A stretch of DNA of 64,000 nucleotides from Anopheles merus (GCF_017562075.2 NC_054082.1:56834136-56898135), one strand, 5' to 3'; positions 31,496 through 63,690 are shown, numbered from the stretch's first letter. Notes: generated by a model not told the origin, from the letters alone. Program-made: numbers and translations.

Positions 31496-32167
31496 TCAAA
31501 ATATCAGGTGGTGGAATCTAGAGCATTTTGACAATTTGTCAATTGACGTAAGGTCCCCAGGATTGAAACGTTGTTTACATTTATTTAATTTGATAATATA
31601 ATGTATCTATCACTTTTTTTCGCTTAAATGTACTTTAAAATATATTTTGAGTTCTTGCTTTGCAAGTTCTTATTTAACATTAAAACATAGATTCAAGTGT
31701 AATTTTACATGTTATTTCGTGAATTTATTGTATAATTCATTGTGTCTTCGACATGTTTGAGGATAAAAACTACGAAATCATTTATATTTCCTATTTTAAC
31801 ATTTATTCCTTATTATTTACGAGACACATCGACAATGTAAGTGAGATTAGAACTCTTACTCACATGATTTTAAATTTCGTGGCGAAATAAATCATCAAAT
31901 CTTTTGTTATTATTCCTCATTTTTTCGATAAAATTAATAGACATACAAAAATACTTATATGCTTATCATAGACATATTATTCCTATTTTTTTCGATAAAA
32001 TCAGTAGACATACAAAAATGTACGTAGTAACAAAGAAATCTGTTCTATTTCCTATGCTTTGTGTACGGAAACCAATGGTTAACGATTTTAAAATGACGTA
32101 AAGCCCCTAAACTATGGCGACCCCTCAAAGGCCCTTTTCCACCACCTGGTATTTTTAATCCACCTTG
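31496..32167. mobile_element. CAAGGTGG TIR element with 8-bp duplication
   Basis: A 672-bp element with ends CAAGGTGG...CCACCTTG and inverted similarity over about 30 bp (ATCAGGTGGTGGA). It is flanked by GTAGAAAT (31488-31495) and GTAGGAAT (32168-32175), an 8-bp target duplication with one change, as made by hAT- or P-type transposases. It contains two imperfect copies of a TTTCGATAAAAT.A.TAGACATACA unit near 31923 and 31990. Only short reading frames. Related ends lie at 11573 and 59437. Confidence 0.85.
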
Positions 32168-32888
32168 GTAGGAATACAGATAAATCGGTCTTTCTGTATC
32201 GAACATCAAAGACAGAATGAAACTTAGGTTGGTCTGCCGGTGTCAAGCATCGTCCGCTTGCGTAACACGACCATCATCATTTACTTTCACAATGAAACTG
32301 ATTGGTCCTAAGCGACATTGGTCTTGTTTGTTCGAGAGTGTGTGACGGTGCATCTCCACATTGCTCTATACGTTTGTTTGTATTGAAGGTAGCGGTAATT
32401 GCTCCTGCGATTAGTGCGGACGTGCGCGGGTGTACGTGCGGTTAGATAAAAAAAAAGATTCTGACTCATGCATTTTCAAACTGACACAGGCAGCGGGTGT
32501 CAAATTTTATACATTTTCAAAAAAAACGCACGCACGCCGGCAGGAGCGATTACCGTTGCCTAAAATCTTCTTCGATGACTGCCAGAGCACCGCCTTAGTT
32601 GCGTATCTCGGGGAAAACCTGTATGCAAAAGGAACCCATTTTGCGTTCAAGCTTTCGTGCAACTTGCATTCCAACAGCGCCATCTATGAGATAAAGCTTA
32701 AAGCATAGTTGGTTTTTACAAACAGTGGTCAACTTTTACACGAATCAAATTTAATTTTTTTTTTTGAAACTCATGCTGTTTCCGGTTTACCTTCGATGAA
32801 GTGTGTAACAGGAACCAATAAAATAATAAATAGTATGTAGTTAAATGAAATTTATGAAAATTCCTTTGACGAAAGTATTTCTAATATT

Positions 32889-33088
32889 TCTTCTTCTTTT
32901 GGCTCAACAACCGTTGTCGGTCAAGGCCTGCCTGTACCACTTGTGGGCTTGGCTTTCAGTGACTTAAGAATTTTACCCTCCCCCCCCCCCCCATAGCAGG
33001 ATATTCAGTCCTAAGTATAGCGGCACGGTCCATTTGGGGTTTGAACCAATGACGGGCATGTTGTTAAGTCGTACGAGTTGACGAAGTG
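32889..33088 (-). mobile_element. tRNA-derived SINE, copy 2
   Basis: Minus-strand copy with box B GGTTCAAACC (33047-33038), GTCAACTCGTACGAC near its 5' end, and a GAAGAA tail at 32889-32897. It is interrupted by a run of 14 C at about 32978-32991. Confidence 0.8.
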
Positions 33089-35200
33089 TTTGAAAATGTT
33101 TACATCAGAATCGCTTAGCTTGTATTGTATCATGCAGTTTATATTTTAATGATCATCTATATTTTGTTTTAATTTCGCATAGACTAGTGCATAAAGCAAT
33201 GCCCTTATTCCAGACTCACATTATGAAATAAGAGAGGAATATTTCTACTTCCTCTCCACATATAGAATCATTTATCTCCACCGTGCGTCTCGCTGTATTT
33301 CTTATCTGCTGGTACTATGCCATTAGCAGTGTGTCGTCCATATGATTGCTCCGCGAATCAGCAGCAGCCACGGTTGATTGATGTATATGAATGAAAACAT
33401 TAGCCCAAGCATCAATGCCACTGCAAAACTGCTCACAAACACAATAAGAGCTTCATTCATTCATGCGTATTTCGCCCTCCAAGCAAGTGTTTGGCACTCG
33501 AGTGGCTAAGTGTGTAGAAAAGCTTCGCGCCGTTTTCAAAGAGCAGAATCTCTAGATCCATCAGCATCATTCACATCTTTCCGTCAGTGTAAGATAACTT
33601 ACTCGGAGTTTATTATCGTTGGCCTCCACGAGCCAGTCATTCAGCTTCTTCCTTTACTGAATGGGCCTTAACCTTCGTTGAATCATTTAAAACCGCGATT
33701 CGCTTGCGTATCTGATCATGTTGTGCCTTGTGTACTTTTGCCCTTTTTTATTCTATTTTATTCTTTATCTTGCGCTATCTTCAGACCCTTCCATTGCATT
33801 CTATATTCCGGCTTGATTATTCATTGAAGTTATGTTATCGAGCATTTGACAACCAATTCAATGTTTTAAGCTTCATTTGCGTTGGATTGCTGGTTGCAAA
33901 ATTACGTAGTAGTGAGACGTGTGTTGTATTTGTGACGTTAAGCAACTGACTATTCAGTTTTTCAAACTTCATACATTTGTTTTCTACCATATTGATGTCA
34001 AAAATACATACAATCAAATGTTATAGACGTAACTTTTTATTGTTAGCTTAACAAATTTCACATTTCTTCATTTGATAGTCGATTTCAGAATGTGATATGA
34101 AGCTGTCAACAACGACAATAATTAGAGAAAATCAAAATGATGCGGCAAAACGATAAGCAATTATCGTAAATATAGGGTGTTTGCCAGCTTTTTGCATGAT
34201 ATCTTCTCAGCATCTGCTTCAATCATTCTTAAAAGGAAAAGGAAATATCAATTAGATTTTTTGTTGCTCCGCGGAGAGCACAAGATTATTTGAGGACAGT
34301 TCGATGAACGATGGACATCATTTATGTTATCTAACACGCCTGATCTTTTCATCACTGTTTTTGCGATAGTACGTCCATGATCATCGCTAATTGTTCTATT
34401 TGTTTTACTCTAAAAAAACAGGATTGAATTGCTAAATTATGTTTGTTATTTTACCATTGCACATGTATGGTACAGTTTGAGCTATTTGACTAGAATGGGA
34501 TTGTTTAGAACTAGAAACTAAAACGAAATTTAGATTTTAACTCATTTTGTATTCATAGCAATGGAGAAAGACATGCTTTCATGTGAGTGAATCTTATACT
34601 GTAAAAGTACAGTGAAAAAGATGGCTCGGTGGCCCAAATAGAGTGATTTCTGTTATGTTTGTCGATTGCTAGATGATTCTTCTCGTTTTCTGCGGCACGA
34701 TTAGACTATGTTATTCGTTCCTGAGATACCTAAGAAGCCTTGGCCTGTGGCGCCTGCAAGCATGGTGGGCTTTCGTGGTTATAGCTAATTAGCTCGAAAT
34801 GAACCGATGGATTGAATCGAACTTTGTTGGACATGGGAAATCTTATCGAAAACAAACTAAGATGCTAATGATGCTGAAACGTTCAGAGCGAATGACTAAT
34901 ATTCGGTAGCTGTGTTAATTACGAATGATTTTTGTTTATCAAGATGTTGCCATTTCCCTGTAACATTAATGTCACAAGTTTATCACTGCTGTATGCAGAT
35001 TCATCATGTACTACTATATGAAATGTGTAACTCTGTGCTATATAAATACAGCAGGTTCTCAATAAATGAGAGTATGGTCCAGTAAGCGAGTAATGTTCGT
35101 AAACTGGGATTATGTATCAACACACCTACGCTTATTTTAACCAAAACCGAGAGGTACAAGATAAACAGTTTGGGTTGTTGTCGCATATTCCCTTCGACAG
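33089..35200. other. Intronic sequence, no gene seen
   Basis: AT-rich pnt intron sequence. Two copies of the ATGAATGAA motif lie at 33387 and 33452. No exon with splice sites and coding content was recognised on either strand. Confidence 0.5.
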
Positions 35201-36625
35201 TTTCATTTCATTTCATTTCATTTATTAATTTCAATATGTCTGCCTCTGGGGTTGAACATATAATTGCTTAAAACCTAGTTAGCCCTATTGGTACTAAACT
35301 AACTGTAACTTAACTAAACTAAGGGGAAATAGAAAAGGATGTAACAGAATGGAAATCCATAGTGAAAGGAGAAAAAGCAGCGGATAAGAGGAAAATATTT
35401 AAAACAAAAAAGAAATTAAGAATAACAAAGACATAATTAGAAAGAATAACAAAGAGCCGGAACATAAAATTAGAAATTAAAATCGCGGTAATGTTCATTG
35501 AATTGACGCAAACAAATTAGCCACGGGTCGTTAATGCCAAAAGCTGTATTGCGGAAAGGTATTTCAAGAGCAGTCCGATTTCTTAAACACCTGGAAGGAA
35601 CATACCAACTAAGTTGGGATAGCAAGTCTGGAGCATCTATATTCCCTCGCAACAAATTGCTGATAAATGACACACATGCTTTAGTTCGTCTAGATTCGAG
35701 GGTGTCGAGATTGAACAATATGCAACGATCACTGTATGACGGTAATGAGGTGGTGGAATTTCCAAAGAGGCGACGATATAAGCACCTAGTGAAGCGCTTT
35801 TGCACGCCTTCGAGTTTGTTATTCCAACCCGCCCTGTTAGTACAGAAGACAACAGAAGCATACTCAACAACAGGACGCACTATGGAACAATACAATGCCT
35901 TAAGGCACCTCATATCGGTGAAGCCCGACGTCATGCGAAAAATAAGGCCAAGGTTTGAATAAGCTTTACCGATGACCAATTCAAGGTGACTATCGAATGA
36001 TAGCCTTTCGTCTAACATAACACCTAAATCGCGAACACATGACACCCTGTTGATAACAGTGTTATTAAGAACATAATCGTGAATAAGAGGGGAATGACGA
36101 CGACAAAAAGAGATCACGCTACATTTACTAGGACAGAGATCTAAGAAGTTTGACGCACACCATGAAGAGAGGGAATTAAGAAGAGATTGGAGTGCGCTGC
36201 AATCATCCTCTTGCATCACTGGAACAAATACTTTAATGTCATCTGCATATAGAAGGAGGTTAGGAGATGGGAGAATAAAACTAATGTCATTTATGAATAA
36301 CAGAAACAAGAGGGGACTTAGTACACTTCCTTGAGGGACACCAGAAGAATTGGAAAACGGTAAAGAAAAGGACGATCCGTAGCTTACATGAAGATTTCTA
36401 TTAGAGAGGTAAGACCCAATCCAGTGAACGAAAGACGTAGATAAGCCTAATTTAGAGAGCTTCATCAACAATAGTTTATGAGATACTCTATCAAAAGCAG
36501 ATTTAATATCAGTATACACTGTATCAACTTGGTAACCTGTATCTAAGTACTGGAACAATTTGGATATGAACGACATAAGGCTAGAGGTAGTGGAACGTTT
36601 TGGCATAAATCCATGCAAATCCACA
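35201..36625 (-). mobile_element. 5'-truncated LINE of the Jockey/CR1 group
   Basis: On the minus strand, a reverse transcriptase C-terminal part (36624-35470) is followed by about 245 bases of 3'UTR and a tail of TGAAA pentamers at 35223-35201. The left end of the coding region starts inside the RT fingers, so the copy is 5'-truncated, as usual for target-primed insertions. No target duplication could be assigned. Confidence 0.85.
35470..36624 (-). pseudogene. Reverse transcriptase fragment with intact frame
   Basis: 384 uninterrupted codons, lacking the endonuclease and RT N terminus. In order: HGFMPKRST (4-12), YTDIKSAFD (37-45, catalytic Asp), GVPQGSVLSP (95-104), LLYADDIKVF (124-133, catalytic YADD), DLGVMLDERLSF, and a C-terminal region ending CLRQFNEHYRDFNF. 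These match Jockey/CR1-group LINE proteins of mosquitoes. The frame shows no stop, so insertion is probably recent compared with the RTE copy at 8-11 kb. There is no start codon, and no promoter is expected. Confidence 0.85.
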
Positions 36626-48967
<12,342 letters not shown>

Positions 48968-49175
48968 ATACTTCTTCTTCTTTGGAACAACAACCGTTGT
49001 CGGTCAAGGCCTGCCTGTACCACTAGTGGGCTTGGCTTTCAGTTACTTATTGATTACCATAACAAGATAGTCAAGTCCTACGTATGCGGGCACGGTCCAT
49101 CATTCAGGGCTTGAACCCATGACAAGCATGTTGTTAAGTCTTACGAGTTGACGACTGTACCACGATATAGGCCCA
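48968..49175 (-). mobile_element. tRNA-derived SINE, copy 3
   Basis: The best preserved minus-strand copy: TCGTGGTACAGTCGTCAACT at its 5' part, box B GGGTTCAAGCCC, GGACCGTGCCCGC, AAAGCCAAGCCCACTAG, CGACAACGGTTGTTG, and a GAAGAAG tail at 48982-48970. Confidence 0.85.
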
Positions 49176-50050
49176 ATTTTTTTAGTTTTATTTGTATGGT
49201 GACACTAAAACAATTGATTATCATAAATTAACCATATCATACCATTGCTCCAAGTAAATAAATAGTTTCGAATCTGACCTATATTCAATCGAAATCGACG
49301 ATTGTGTTGTTCAATTAAAATGTGTAGCTTAAAAGATCTTACTTGTAAGTAAGTGATAGGCTGTTGTAGCAACAGACGATTGCTTAAAACTTGTCAACAG
49401 TTGTCATTTCGTCAGGATTCTGGATTCTTACTTTTTATGATTGACCTAACAAAGAAAAAAGAATAATAGTTTTGGTAGTTACGTTGCGTTACGTTAAAGA
49501 ACTTAATAATTGAGGGGAATGATAGTGAGTTATTTGAAACATTTTTGTTAGGCTACAACATGTAGTGTAATATTTTTGTTATGTATCAAATTAAGAATAA
49601 CACATTTAAGCCAGAACATTGTGCTATACATTGCGAGTTGCGTACAAAGTATACGGCTCGGAAATGAATGATCTCTGTGATGTGATGAATGATGATGTGA
49701 AACCATTCCCAAGATACTACTTGAAATTTCTAGTTTTCACCGAAAGTAGTTCCACTTAGGCATTCTTAACAATCGTTCACCAGGTTTGATGTTCAATTTT
49801 GGCTGTTCAAACTACCGAAAAACAGAAGCGATTAAAGGTATTTTTCTTCTTCGAGCAAAATGAACGCACGCGCACTTAACCGCTTACTGATCGCGGCTGC
49901 GCACGCTAAGCAGTCAAACTAAGATGCGAAGCAGAAGCCCCAAAGAATTGTGTAAAAGGGTATTTGCCCGTGTGAGAACGCAATGGCACGCTTAGTCAAT
50001 TGAAGAGAAAGAAACGTAAAACGGAAGTCGCAGACCTTTAGGGAAGGGGC
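49176..50050. other. Intronic sequence, no gene seen
   Basis: AT-rich stretch between SINE copy 3 and a GA microsatellite. Nothing recognised. Confidence 0.5.
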
Positions 50051-50067
50051 AAGAGGGAGAGAGAGAG

Positions 50068-50115
<48 letters not shown>

Positions 50116-50148
50116 AGGGAGAGAAAAAAGAGAGAGAGAGAAAAATAA
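50051..50148. repeat. (GA)n microsatellite
   Basis: Near-continuous GA run with AAAG and TTAAGG interruptions. Reverse-strand Ser-Leu frames here are artefacts. Confidence 0.95.
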
Positions 50149-52350
50149 AAAACATAAAAAGGAAAAAAAATACTAAAAGAAGGGCAAAAGCCCCGTGAAC
50201 AGAGCTCCTGGAGAAAAATGTACGCAAACATGCGCCAAACCGGACCAAACCGCAGGGCTTGAACCGGAGATAAGTCATTATGTTTTTATTATTTTCAATT
50301 TTCATTAATTTGACCAAAGATGAGAGCTCCAGAACGAGCACTCTACCACGCATAAGAAGCTGCAAGTAAGCTTTCAAATCGAATGGTAAACGGAGTGCGC
50401 CAGAATCCAAAGAGCAATCAGCCATGGGAGTTTCCACGAGCACGAGTAGGACAGGACGACAAACAATTTCAACGGATGGCTCATATTCCAATGAAACAAA
50501 GCCAAATAAGAGTTTAAACTTCTTTTACCATTGCCTAAGCGTTGCTCACTCTTGTCTACACTCTAATACATCTTTGCGTAACTGTCCAAACGTGGAGGCG
50601 GCCGCATAATCGCTAATGAACGAGAAGATCGTTCTGCCAATTAGCCTCCAAGTGCCGAATCGAACATAAATTCGAAATGGTTCTCTTGGGTTTCCTCGTC
50701 CCTTTCCTTTTTGCATTGAATTCATGTACTAGGTATTGCAGGGCAGTTTGATGTGTGCGTTTTTTGATCGAAATAAGTTTGTTGTGGACTTGTTTCGTTT
50801 ATTTTTATTAAATTTTTTCATTTCCTTGTGGGCCAAAATATGTGTAATGCTGGCATAATATGTGCGGTATTTTGTTCTTTTTTTAGTTTTGACACGTTTT
50901 TCACAAAACGTATATGTTCATCTTGCAGGAAAGCAATGGCACTTTAAACGACACACCAAGCTGCCTAGAGTATTCTGTTACAACCAGTGCAGTGAGGTCT
51001 CGTACCAATCCATCGTAAACAACATATAAATCCTTTGCCATACCGTGTCCTTTCCTTTTCTGACATGAGCTTCTCTGTAGTGAACTATCCGTTTTGATTA
51101 CTTTAGCCGTTTCAAACTCTATACTTTCTTTACGTTGTTTAAGGCATTACTTGTGGTACTTACTTACTTATCTGGCATGCTTGTGGTACATTAGTATTTA
51201 TTTGGCGTGGCAACTTAATCGGCCTGTAGCATTTGATCAGCACATCATGTAGCCACAATAGACATTATGGCGCGAATGGAGATGAAATGTGCCGGTACGG
51301 TCGGTGTGAAGATTCTTTAAATATGTGTTCTACTCTCGAGGCTAAGCAGCATGCGCTGGTGCAATAACTCGTGCGCATCACAGAAAAAGAGTAAAAATAA
51401 AACAGATAGCAGATGTGCCTGCATTTGGATGATAATTATTTTCATTTGTTTATTTACCTTTCGTCGATAGAAACAGTGGGTTTCCTTTTGGTTCAATGAG
51501 ATAAAAAATGAACTGAACCAGATGCGCAAGGTATACCGTCGTACAGACAATATTTGAGACTTTTTTATCGTGAATGCAATGTCCACATATATTTAAAAAA
51601 ATAGATGTAACAAAAAATATTCTGAAATAAGGTAATATCAGCTAGATTATCAATCCACAGTTGATCTTAGTTACATCTTTCATAGCCGATCAATTCCCAA
51701 ACTATTCACTGTTTCGATGTGCAGAGTAAGGGTCTGTCTTGGTACATACATGTAATTTCGATAGACAAACTGGCGTCGTACGCAGTACGCAATTGTTTTG
51801 TATGAAGAAGATCGAGATTGGGAAGACACTGTATATCTCATTGATATTAAAAAATATATAATTAAGCTACTGCTACAACCGAGCTACACATTACTGGGAT
51901 GCTACACATTACTGGGATACACTATTTATTAATACCAGACTCTCTTTTTTGTATAACACTAACGAAAGTGGATCAAATGCAATCGCGTACTTGCATTCTC
52001 CAATCCGAGCATTGGAGTCGACGTTGATGTTGGGGATGATCACGACGATGACGGCGACGATGTTGTTTATGATGCACACACATAGACCGGAAATTAGTAA
52101 TCAGAATATGACCAGCCTTCTCGTACTGACGCCGACGAAGTTACGCAGCGTAATAGCGTCACAAGTCACTTTTTTCTCGTAGCAATTGTAAAGGGCGGCG
52201 TATAACTTGTCAACTGCTCATCGTAAATTATATCTCATTCTTTCCATTTGCCATACGTTTGGCTGTATGTAAGTGTATTGTAGCGATTGATGAAAAATCT
52301 AGCTACCAAATTCCCATGGTTCGTTATGACAACTTTGGTGATTTTTCTGA
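50149..52350. other. Intronic sequence, no gene seen
   Basis: Contains an 18-bp direct duplication, GCTACACATTACTGGGAT, repeated back to back near 51893-51928. No coding exon supported. Confidence 0.5.
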
Positions 52351-52352
52351 CA

Positions 52353-52430
52353 ATTTCATTTCATTTCATTTCCTTTATTTTGTCTACCTAATGGTTTAAC
52401 AAAAATATAAGATACTTATAACTAGCCTAT
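52353..52430 (-). mobile_element. 3'-tail relic of a Jockey/CR1-group LINE
   Basis: TTTCA pentamers on the plus strand followed by TTTATT and TGTCTACCT reproduce the 3' end layout of the LINE at 35201 (TTTCA repeats, TTTATT, TGTCTGCCT). Only the last part of a copy appears to be present, so it is an extreme 5' truncation or decayed copy. Confidence 0.5.
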
Positions 52431-59056
<6,626 letters not shown>

Positions 59057-59203
59057 GTTTATATCAGTATCAGTATAATCTATCTATGGGGTCCTTTCCG
59101 TTTTAAGTTCGTAGGCTAAAATTTTAGCCTGTCAGCTGTTTGGATTGTATAGCAGTTTTCGAGCAGCTATCTAAGTAGGTATAATATACAGGCGGGCTTA
59201 TCC

Positions 59204-59437
59204 CAAGGTGTATGAATTCAGAAAGCAGATTTTTATCGCTTCTGTTTCTGGATAAAGATTTTAAGAGTGTTTTGAGTATTCATCAAGCTTTCAGAAAGCT
59301 TGTTTGATCAAATGTTTTCACCCATCCTGTCAAAAATTGATATTCAAATTTGGTTATAAAAAACATGCTATGAGACCACCTGTACTACATACACTTTGAT
59401 TCTAGATTCCACCACGTGATCTCTTTAATGCACCTTG
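59204..59437. mobile_element. CAAGGTG-family TIR element, short copy
   Basis: Ends CAAGGTG...CACCTTG, 234 bp. The right end, read inward, carries CACGTGGTGGAATCTAGA, which closely matches the left end of the element at 31496 (CAGGTGGTGGAATCTAGA). No matching 8-bp duplication remains. Confidence 0.6.
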
Positions 59438-59632
59438 GGGTAAATGTAAACAACACCGGGTTTTCGAACAGGTACTCGAATCTAATTCTAGCTTTGAGGC
59501 TAGAATAATCTAGACTGAAAATTGCAGGCTAGTTTTTGTGTGGTTTTGTATGGAGTGTTTACATGTTTTCAGCCTCCAATTGTCAAACTCCATACAAAAA
59601 ACTAACTAGAATCGTAAAGGGCGCCTATATCT

Positions 59633-59770
59633 GTTTCTTCTTCTTTGGCACAATAACCGTTGCCAGTCATGTGGCCTAGTGGGCTTGGGTTTTTGTGCCT
59701 TACTGATATGCAGGATAGTTAGTCCTACCTATTGGGGCACGGTTTATTCGGCGTCCTTGTCCAGTAAACC
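59633..59770 (-). mobile_element. tRNA-derived SINE, copy 4 (degraded)
   Basis: Recognisable by the GAAGAAGAA tail, the CAACGGTTATTG-type segment, AAGCCCACTAGG and the CCGTGCCCC block. The box B portion is lost or diverged, so this is the oldest of the four copies. Confidence 0.65.
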
Positions 59771-62700
59771 TTGTTGTTTCCAAATTACTAAAATATACCA
59801 TCTCTGCTTTATTTACTTTGGTTATTTGGGATAGTTGTACATTTGTTCAATATTGTAACACTTACTACACTAAAAACACTAGAAAAAACAATAAAACATA
59901 CGTTAAATAACTTTCAATCTTATTACTTTCAATATTATTACTTATCTTATTTCAAAATTATTTCGCATCAAACGAATACATTTCGTTTTCGAATAATTTT
60001 CAATAAATAGTAGTTTTTGATAATTTTTTTTACAGTTTAATTTTATATTTCCGTTCGTTTAGATATTTTGTTCTGTTGACGAAAAACTGGAATACAAAAA
60101 TATGTAGTTCATCACATGCAATGTGTGTCGGAGTTTGGGAGAGTAGACATATTTTCTCGCTTCCGATACTTTGGATGATGCGTATCCTTCGCTTATTTTA
60201 CCTTTCTCAAACATTTCGGTTATATATCTTTTACTTCATTTCTACACGTACAACCGTAATGCTACCTTTGCCCTTCTTGTGTCTGTATTGCATTATTAGT
60301 ACGTATATTTCAACGTCCAGGTACGCGCCTTTACATTACCCGACATCCCAACAAGGAACTTCATAACACAAAACCAAGGAAAGGTTTAACGAATAAATGA
60401 TTGGTTTATTTAACAGTGTGCTAATTAACCGATATTGTTTAAAACAGGTGTTTTTGAACAGTATTGTTGAAACATTTGATAAATCTATATCATATGTATG
60501 ATCTTCGTTCTCCTGCACATGCAACCACTGATTTGGATATTTATTTCAAATACTTGTAGTTTCATTTTCATTTTATGATTAGTTTAGATGGTGAAATATC
60601 TTTAAACAACTTTTGTTTATCAATTGAAGTTACGTTCAACGTGCCTAATTTAATAGTATGTTTTTGTTTAGCTACTTAAAATGTAGAATTAGCTGCTAAA
60701 GCGATTCTGAACTTATGAAATCGTAAATAAGTACTGTATGAAACGCTCTTCTTTTCAACATTCTTCTTACAATAAAAGCATAAAAACACTAAGCGGATGA
60801 GGTTTTATTTCTCTCATTATTATACATTATAAATCAGTTTACTTATTCGCCTCATATTTATACCACAAGGTTTCTTCCGTTTTAACTAACTTATTTCCGG
60901 AAGTGCAAAGGTCATTGTGCAGCTCAGCGTGTACTTGCAGAATAAACTTCAGGTAAATTTGAAAACTTGCTATACCATTCCAACACCATCAAGAAAGGAC
61001 CATTTTGGCATCCCTTACGCGATGGCATTTGTAAATAAAGGAATTGGTTTGAATGTTACCATCATTTCCACTCGTTCATGGGTCAATAAAAAATTGGAAC
61101 CAAATTTGGTTTGAAAGAGAGAAGAAAAAATGTGAATTGGGATTAAGGCGGTTGACTTTGTTGTCTAACACAAGAGTAAAAGGATTTGGTGAGTATTTAT
61201 TACCCCTGGGGGAAGAATTGTTCATGCAGGTGCGTGCAACAACTTCGAGTAAAAAAAAAAAACACAGATTAGATGTACATTATACTCTTGAATTCAAAAT
61301 CAGCACAAATTGGTAATTTTGTTGATTTTTTAAAATAATTTGTCTGTTAGGAATTATACATTTCATTGATAGCGTTTAAAAGCTACTACAGAATCAGCAC
61401 ATATTAGATTTGTTTGTCAAACTTACAATTGGTTAACGTTAAGACGTAACGAACGTAGGATTTAACGTGCTCACCATGGAATCAAATCTAGAGCGGACCA
61501 AGTCTCTGACATATATGATACCGGCAATAAGTCCTTATTACTTTCTTCAAGGTTCGACCGACTAGGGATGTTAAAACAAATCAGAAGAAGGAGATTTTTT
61601 AATAGTATGTCAATAATCACAATTTCATGGAAAAGAATGCTGTCATCATGATACACATTAGTAAATTTCCAAGTATTATGTCTATATCTTACCTTTATAA
61701 TTTCATTATTATTATATTTTTTTAAAACGATCAACTACCTTCTTTGGCAGAAAAATATTAGCAGTATTAAAAAGTTTCTGTAAAAAAACCAACAGGTACT
61801 TATGTAAAATATATAATTTAAGATTTTCAAACTCTCTACCCAGCCCCTCACATTATAAAAGCTCGAGCTTTTTTCGTACCTTTAACAAATTCATCGCAAC
61901 ATTCGAAACCATACGAAAAAATATTTCTACCTACAATATGGGATAAGCGACAGAAAACGAATTTTGAATGAATGACGGGTAAAGCTAAAAACAAGTACGC
62001 TTTATGTTGCAAACGCCATCGACGGGTAAATCAAGAGAAATGTGGGCTTCGACGATCAAAACGAACAAGCAACAACACACCGGGTACCGACAAATACAAC
62101 AGCAAACGTAGCGTAGTTCTTTTCATTTTATGAATGAAAGTTTACCCTGCTGTCCTACTCTGTCCCACAGTCGCATTTGTTTGGGCGCTCTTACTCCAAT
62201 GAATGAATTTCTTCTTCTTGCGCTACCATCGTGGAACAGCTCTCTGTTACTCTTCTTACTTTAAGTTGTTTTCTTTGGTTCACGATTGTCATTATTGCTG
62301 TTGTTGTTATTCTTATGCTGTTATAAGCATCCCTCATGCTACGTCTTTCATTCGATTTGTGCTGTCGTTCGACGCCAAGCGGCTACACATTCGGGTGTGG
62401 GCAGGCGGCTGGGCAGCATGTAGCCGTTGCCACCAAGATCTAGCTGTAGCTGCCGAAATTTCGGGTGGTAGAAACGATAGTTTTTACCTTCGTTTTTAAA
62501 TCTAGGGTTGTACTCTTACGATAAAAGCCCTTTCCTACGTATGCTACAAACAATGTGTGATATCGTTCTCGATCGATCTCGTTTTCAGCGTTCGTTTGTG
62601 CTACGGATATTTCCTTATAGCTGATGATTACTTTACCAAACTTTTACAAATTTAGTCAAAACACTAGCGCTCATTATAAAATACACACTGATAACGCCAG

Positions 62701-63150
62701 ATACAGGAATTATACAGTCTTGTTTATTTTCTTCCAAAAATTGACATCATAACAATAGAGTTTTAAAATAAAACAATCTCGCTGTGAATGTTTCGCACAC
62801 TTTTATTAAAATTGGTGAGAGTTTTCTATCTGTAGGATTGGAGTACAGGAGGTATTAGAAACAATATAGAATCATAAAAATTCGTGCAGCGTTGCTAGGT
62901 AATTTAAATATTCATGCTCCTGGTTTTAAAATTTTAATAGTACAAAGGTCCTTATTGTTTCGAGAGAATCGATTCATTATCAAACAGACGCCTTGTGATC
63001 GATCGAAACAAATAATTGCGCTATCGTACTAATGTACTGAATCTGATATAGAACTCAGCCCTGTAAAAGTTTCTTATAACCCATCAAATCTTGAAATGTT
63101 GGTTCAACATTTTTTAAACCACGATATCTTTTCCCTTCTACCCTAGCGTT
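59771..63150. other. Intronic sequence, no gene seen
   Basis: AT-rich. ATGAATGAA copies at 62130 and 62199. No exon, RNA gene or transposon recognised. Confidence 0.45.
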
Positions 63151-63179
63151 AAACTTCCAATATAAACGCTCTCATATCG

Positions 63180-63690
63180 TATGTGGCTGCGTTCATCGTA
63201 AGATCGCATCGGAACTACCTGTGCCGGAACTCGCACCCACACACATTGCTTTTGTTGTTTACTTCCTTGCAAGTACCAATACAAACGCGATTCTCTTTTC
63301 AAACAAGCCTCCCTTTGGTTTTGTCAGTGTGTTGGTTGAGAACGAAAGAAGTGAAGAAGAGAAAGATCAGTACTTCCGCCACGAATACGTACCCGCACAC
63401 AACAAAAATCCCAACAGCGTTTTCAGTTCCACAGCGTCTACGATGGAGTGTGTGTCGGCGAGCTCGTCTAGTTTTTGCTGCTAAACGTGATCTCGTGCTC
63501 TCTCGAACCGTACACGACGCACCCTTTGAATTGTGAGCGCGCATTCTACTTAGTCGATACGCGTCGCTGTTTGACTGGTTGTTGTGGGGTTCTCGGGAAA
63601 GTTAGGTGTTTTTAGTGCTCAATAATACGTTGCGCCGCGTTGAGTCGTAACAGCAACCTGTGCGTATTGCGATCAGTTATTAACGTGAGT
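63180..63690 (+). promoter_or_regulatory. Possible alternative promoter / first exon
   Basis: A locally GC-richer stretch with CGTACACGACGCACCC and ATACGCGTCGC words, an initiator-like TCAGTT at 63673-63678 and a GTGAGT donor-like word at 63685. It looks like the 5'UTR sequence at 17-19 kb. Pointed has alternative promoters in flies, so a second isoform start is possible, but nothing here proves transcription. Confidence 0.25.

Noticed and set aside
62073..62100. A TPGT-D-K word resembling the MAPK site of pointed, as a possible third exon
   Set aside because: The surrounding frame gives no PNT-domain sequence, ends shortly in a stop, and has no matching acceptor or phase, so the similarity is chance.
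63183..63536. 117-codon frame at the right edge
   Set aside because: Non-ATG start, overlapping frames on both strands, and low-information composition; more like 5'UTR sequence.
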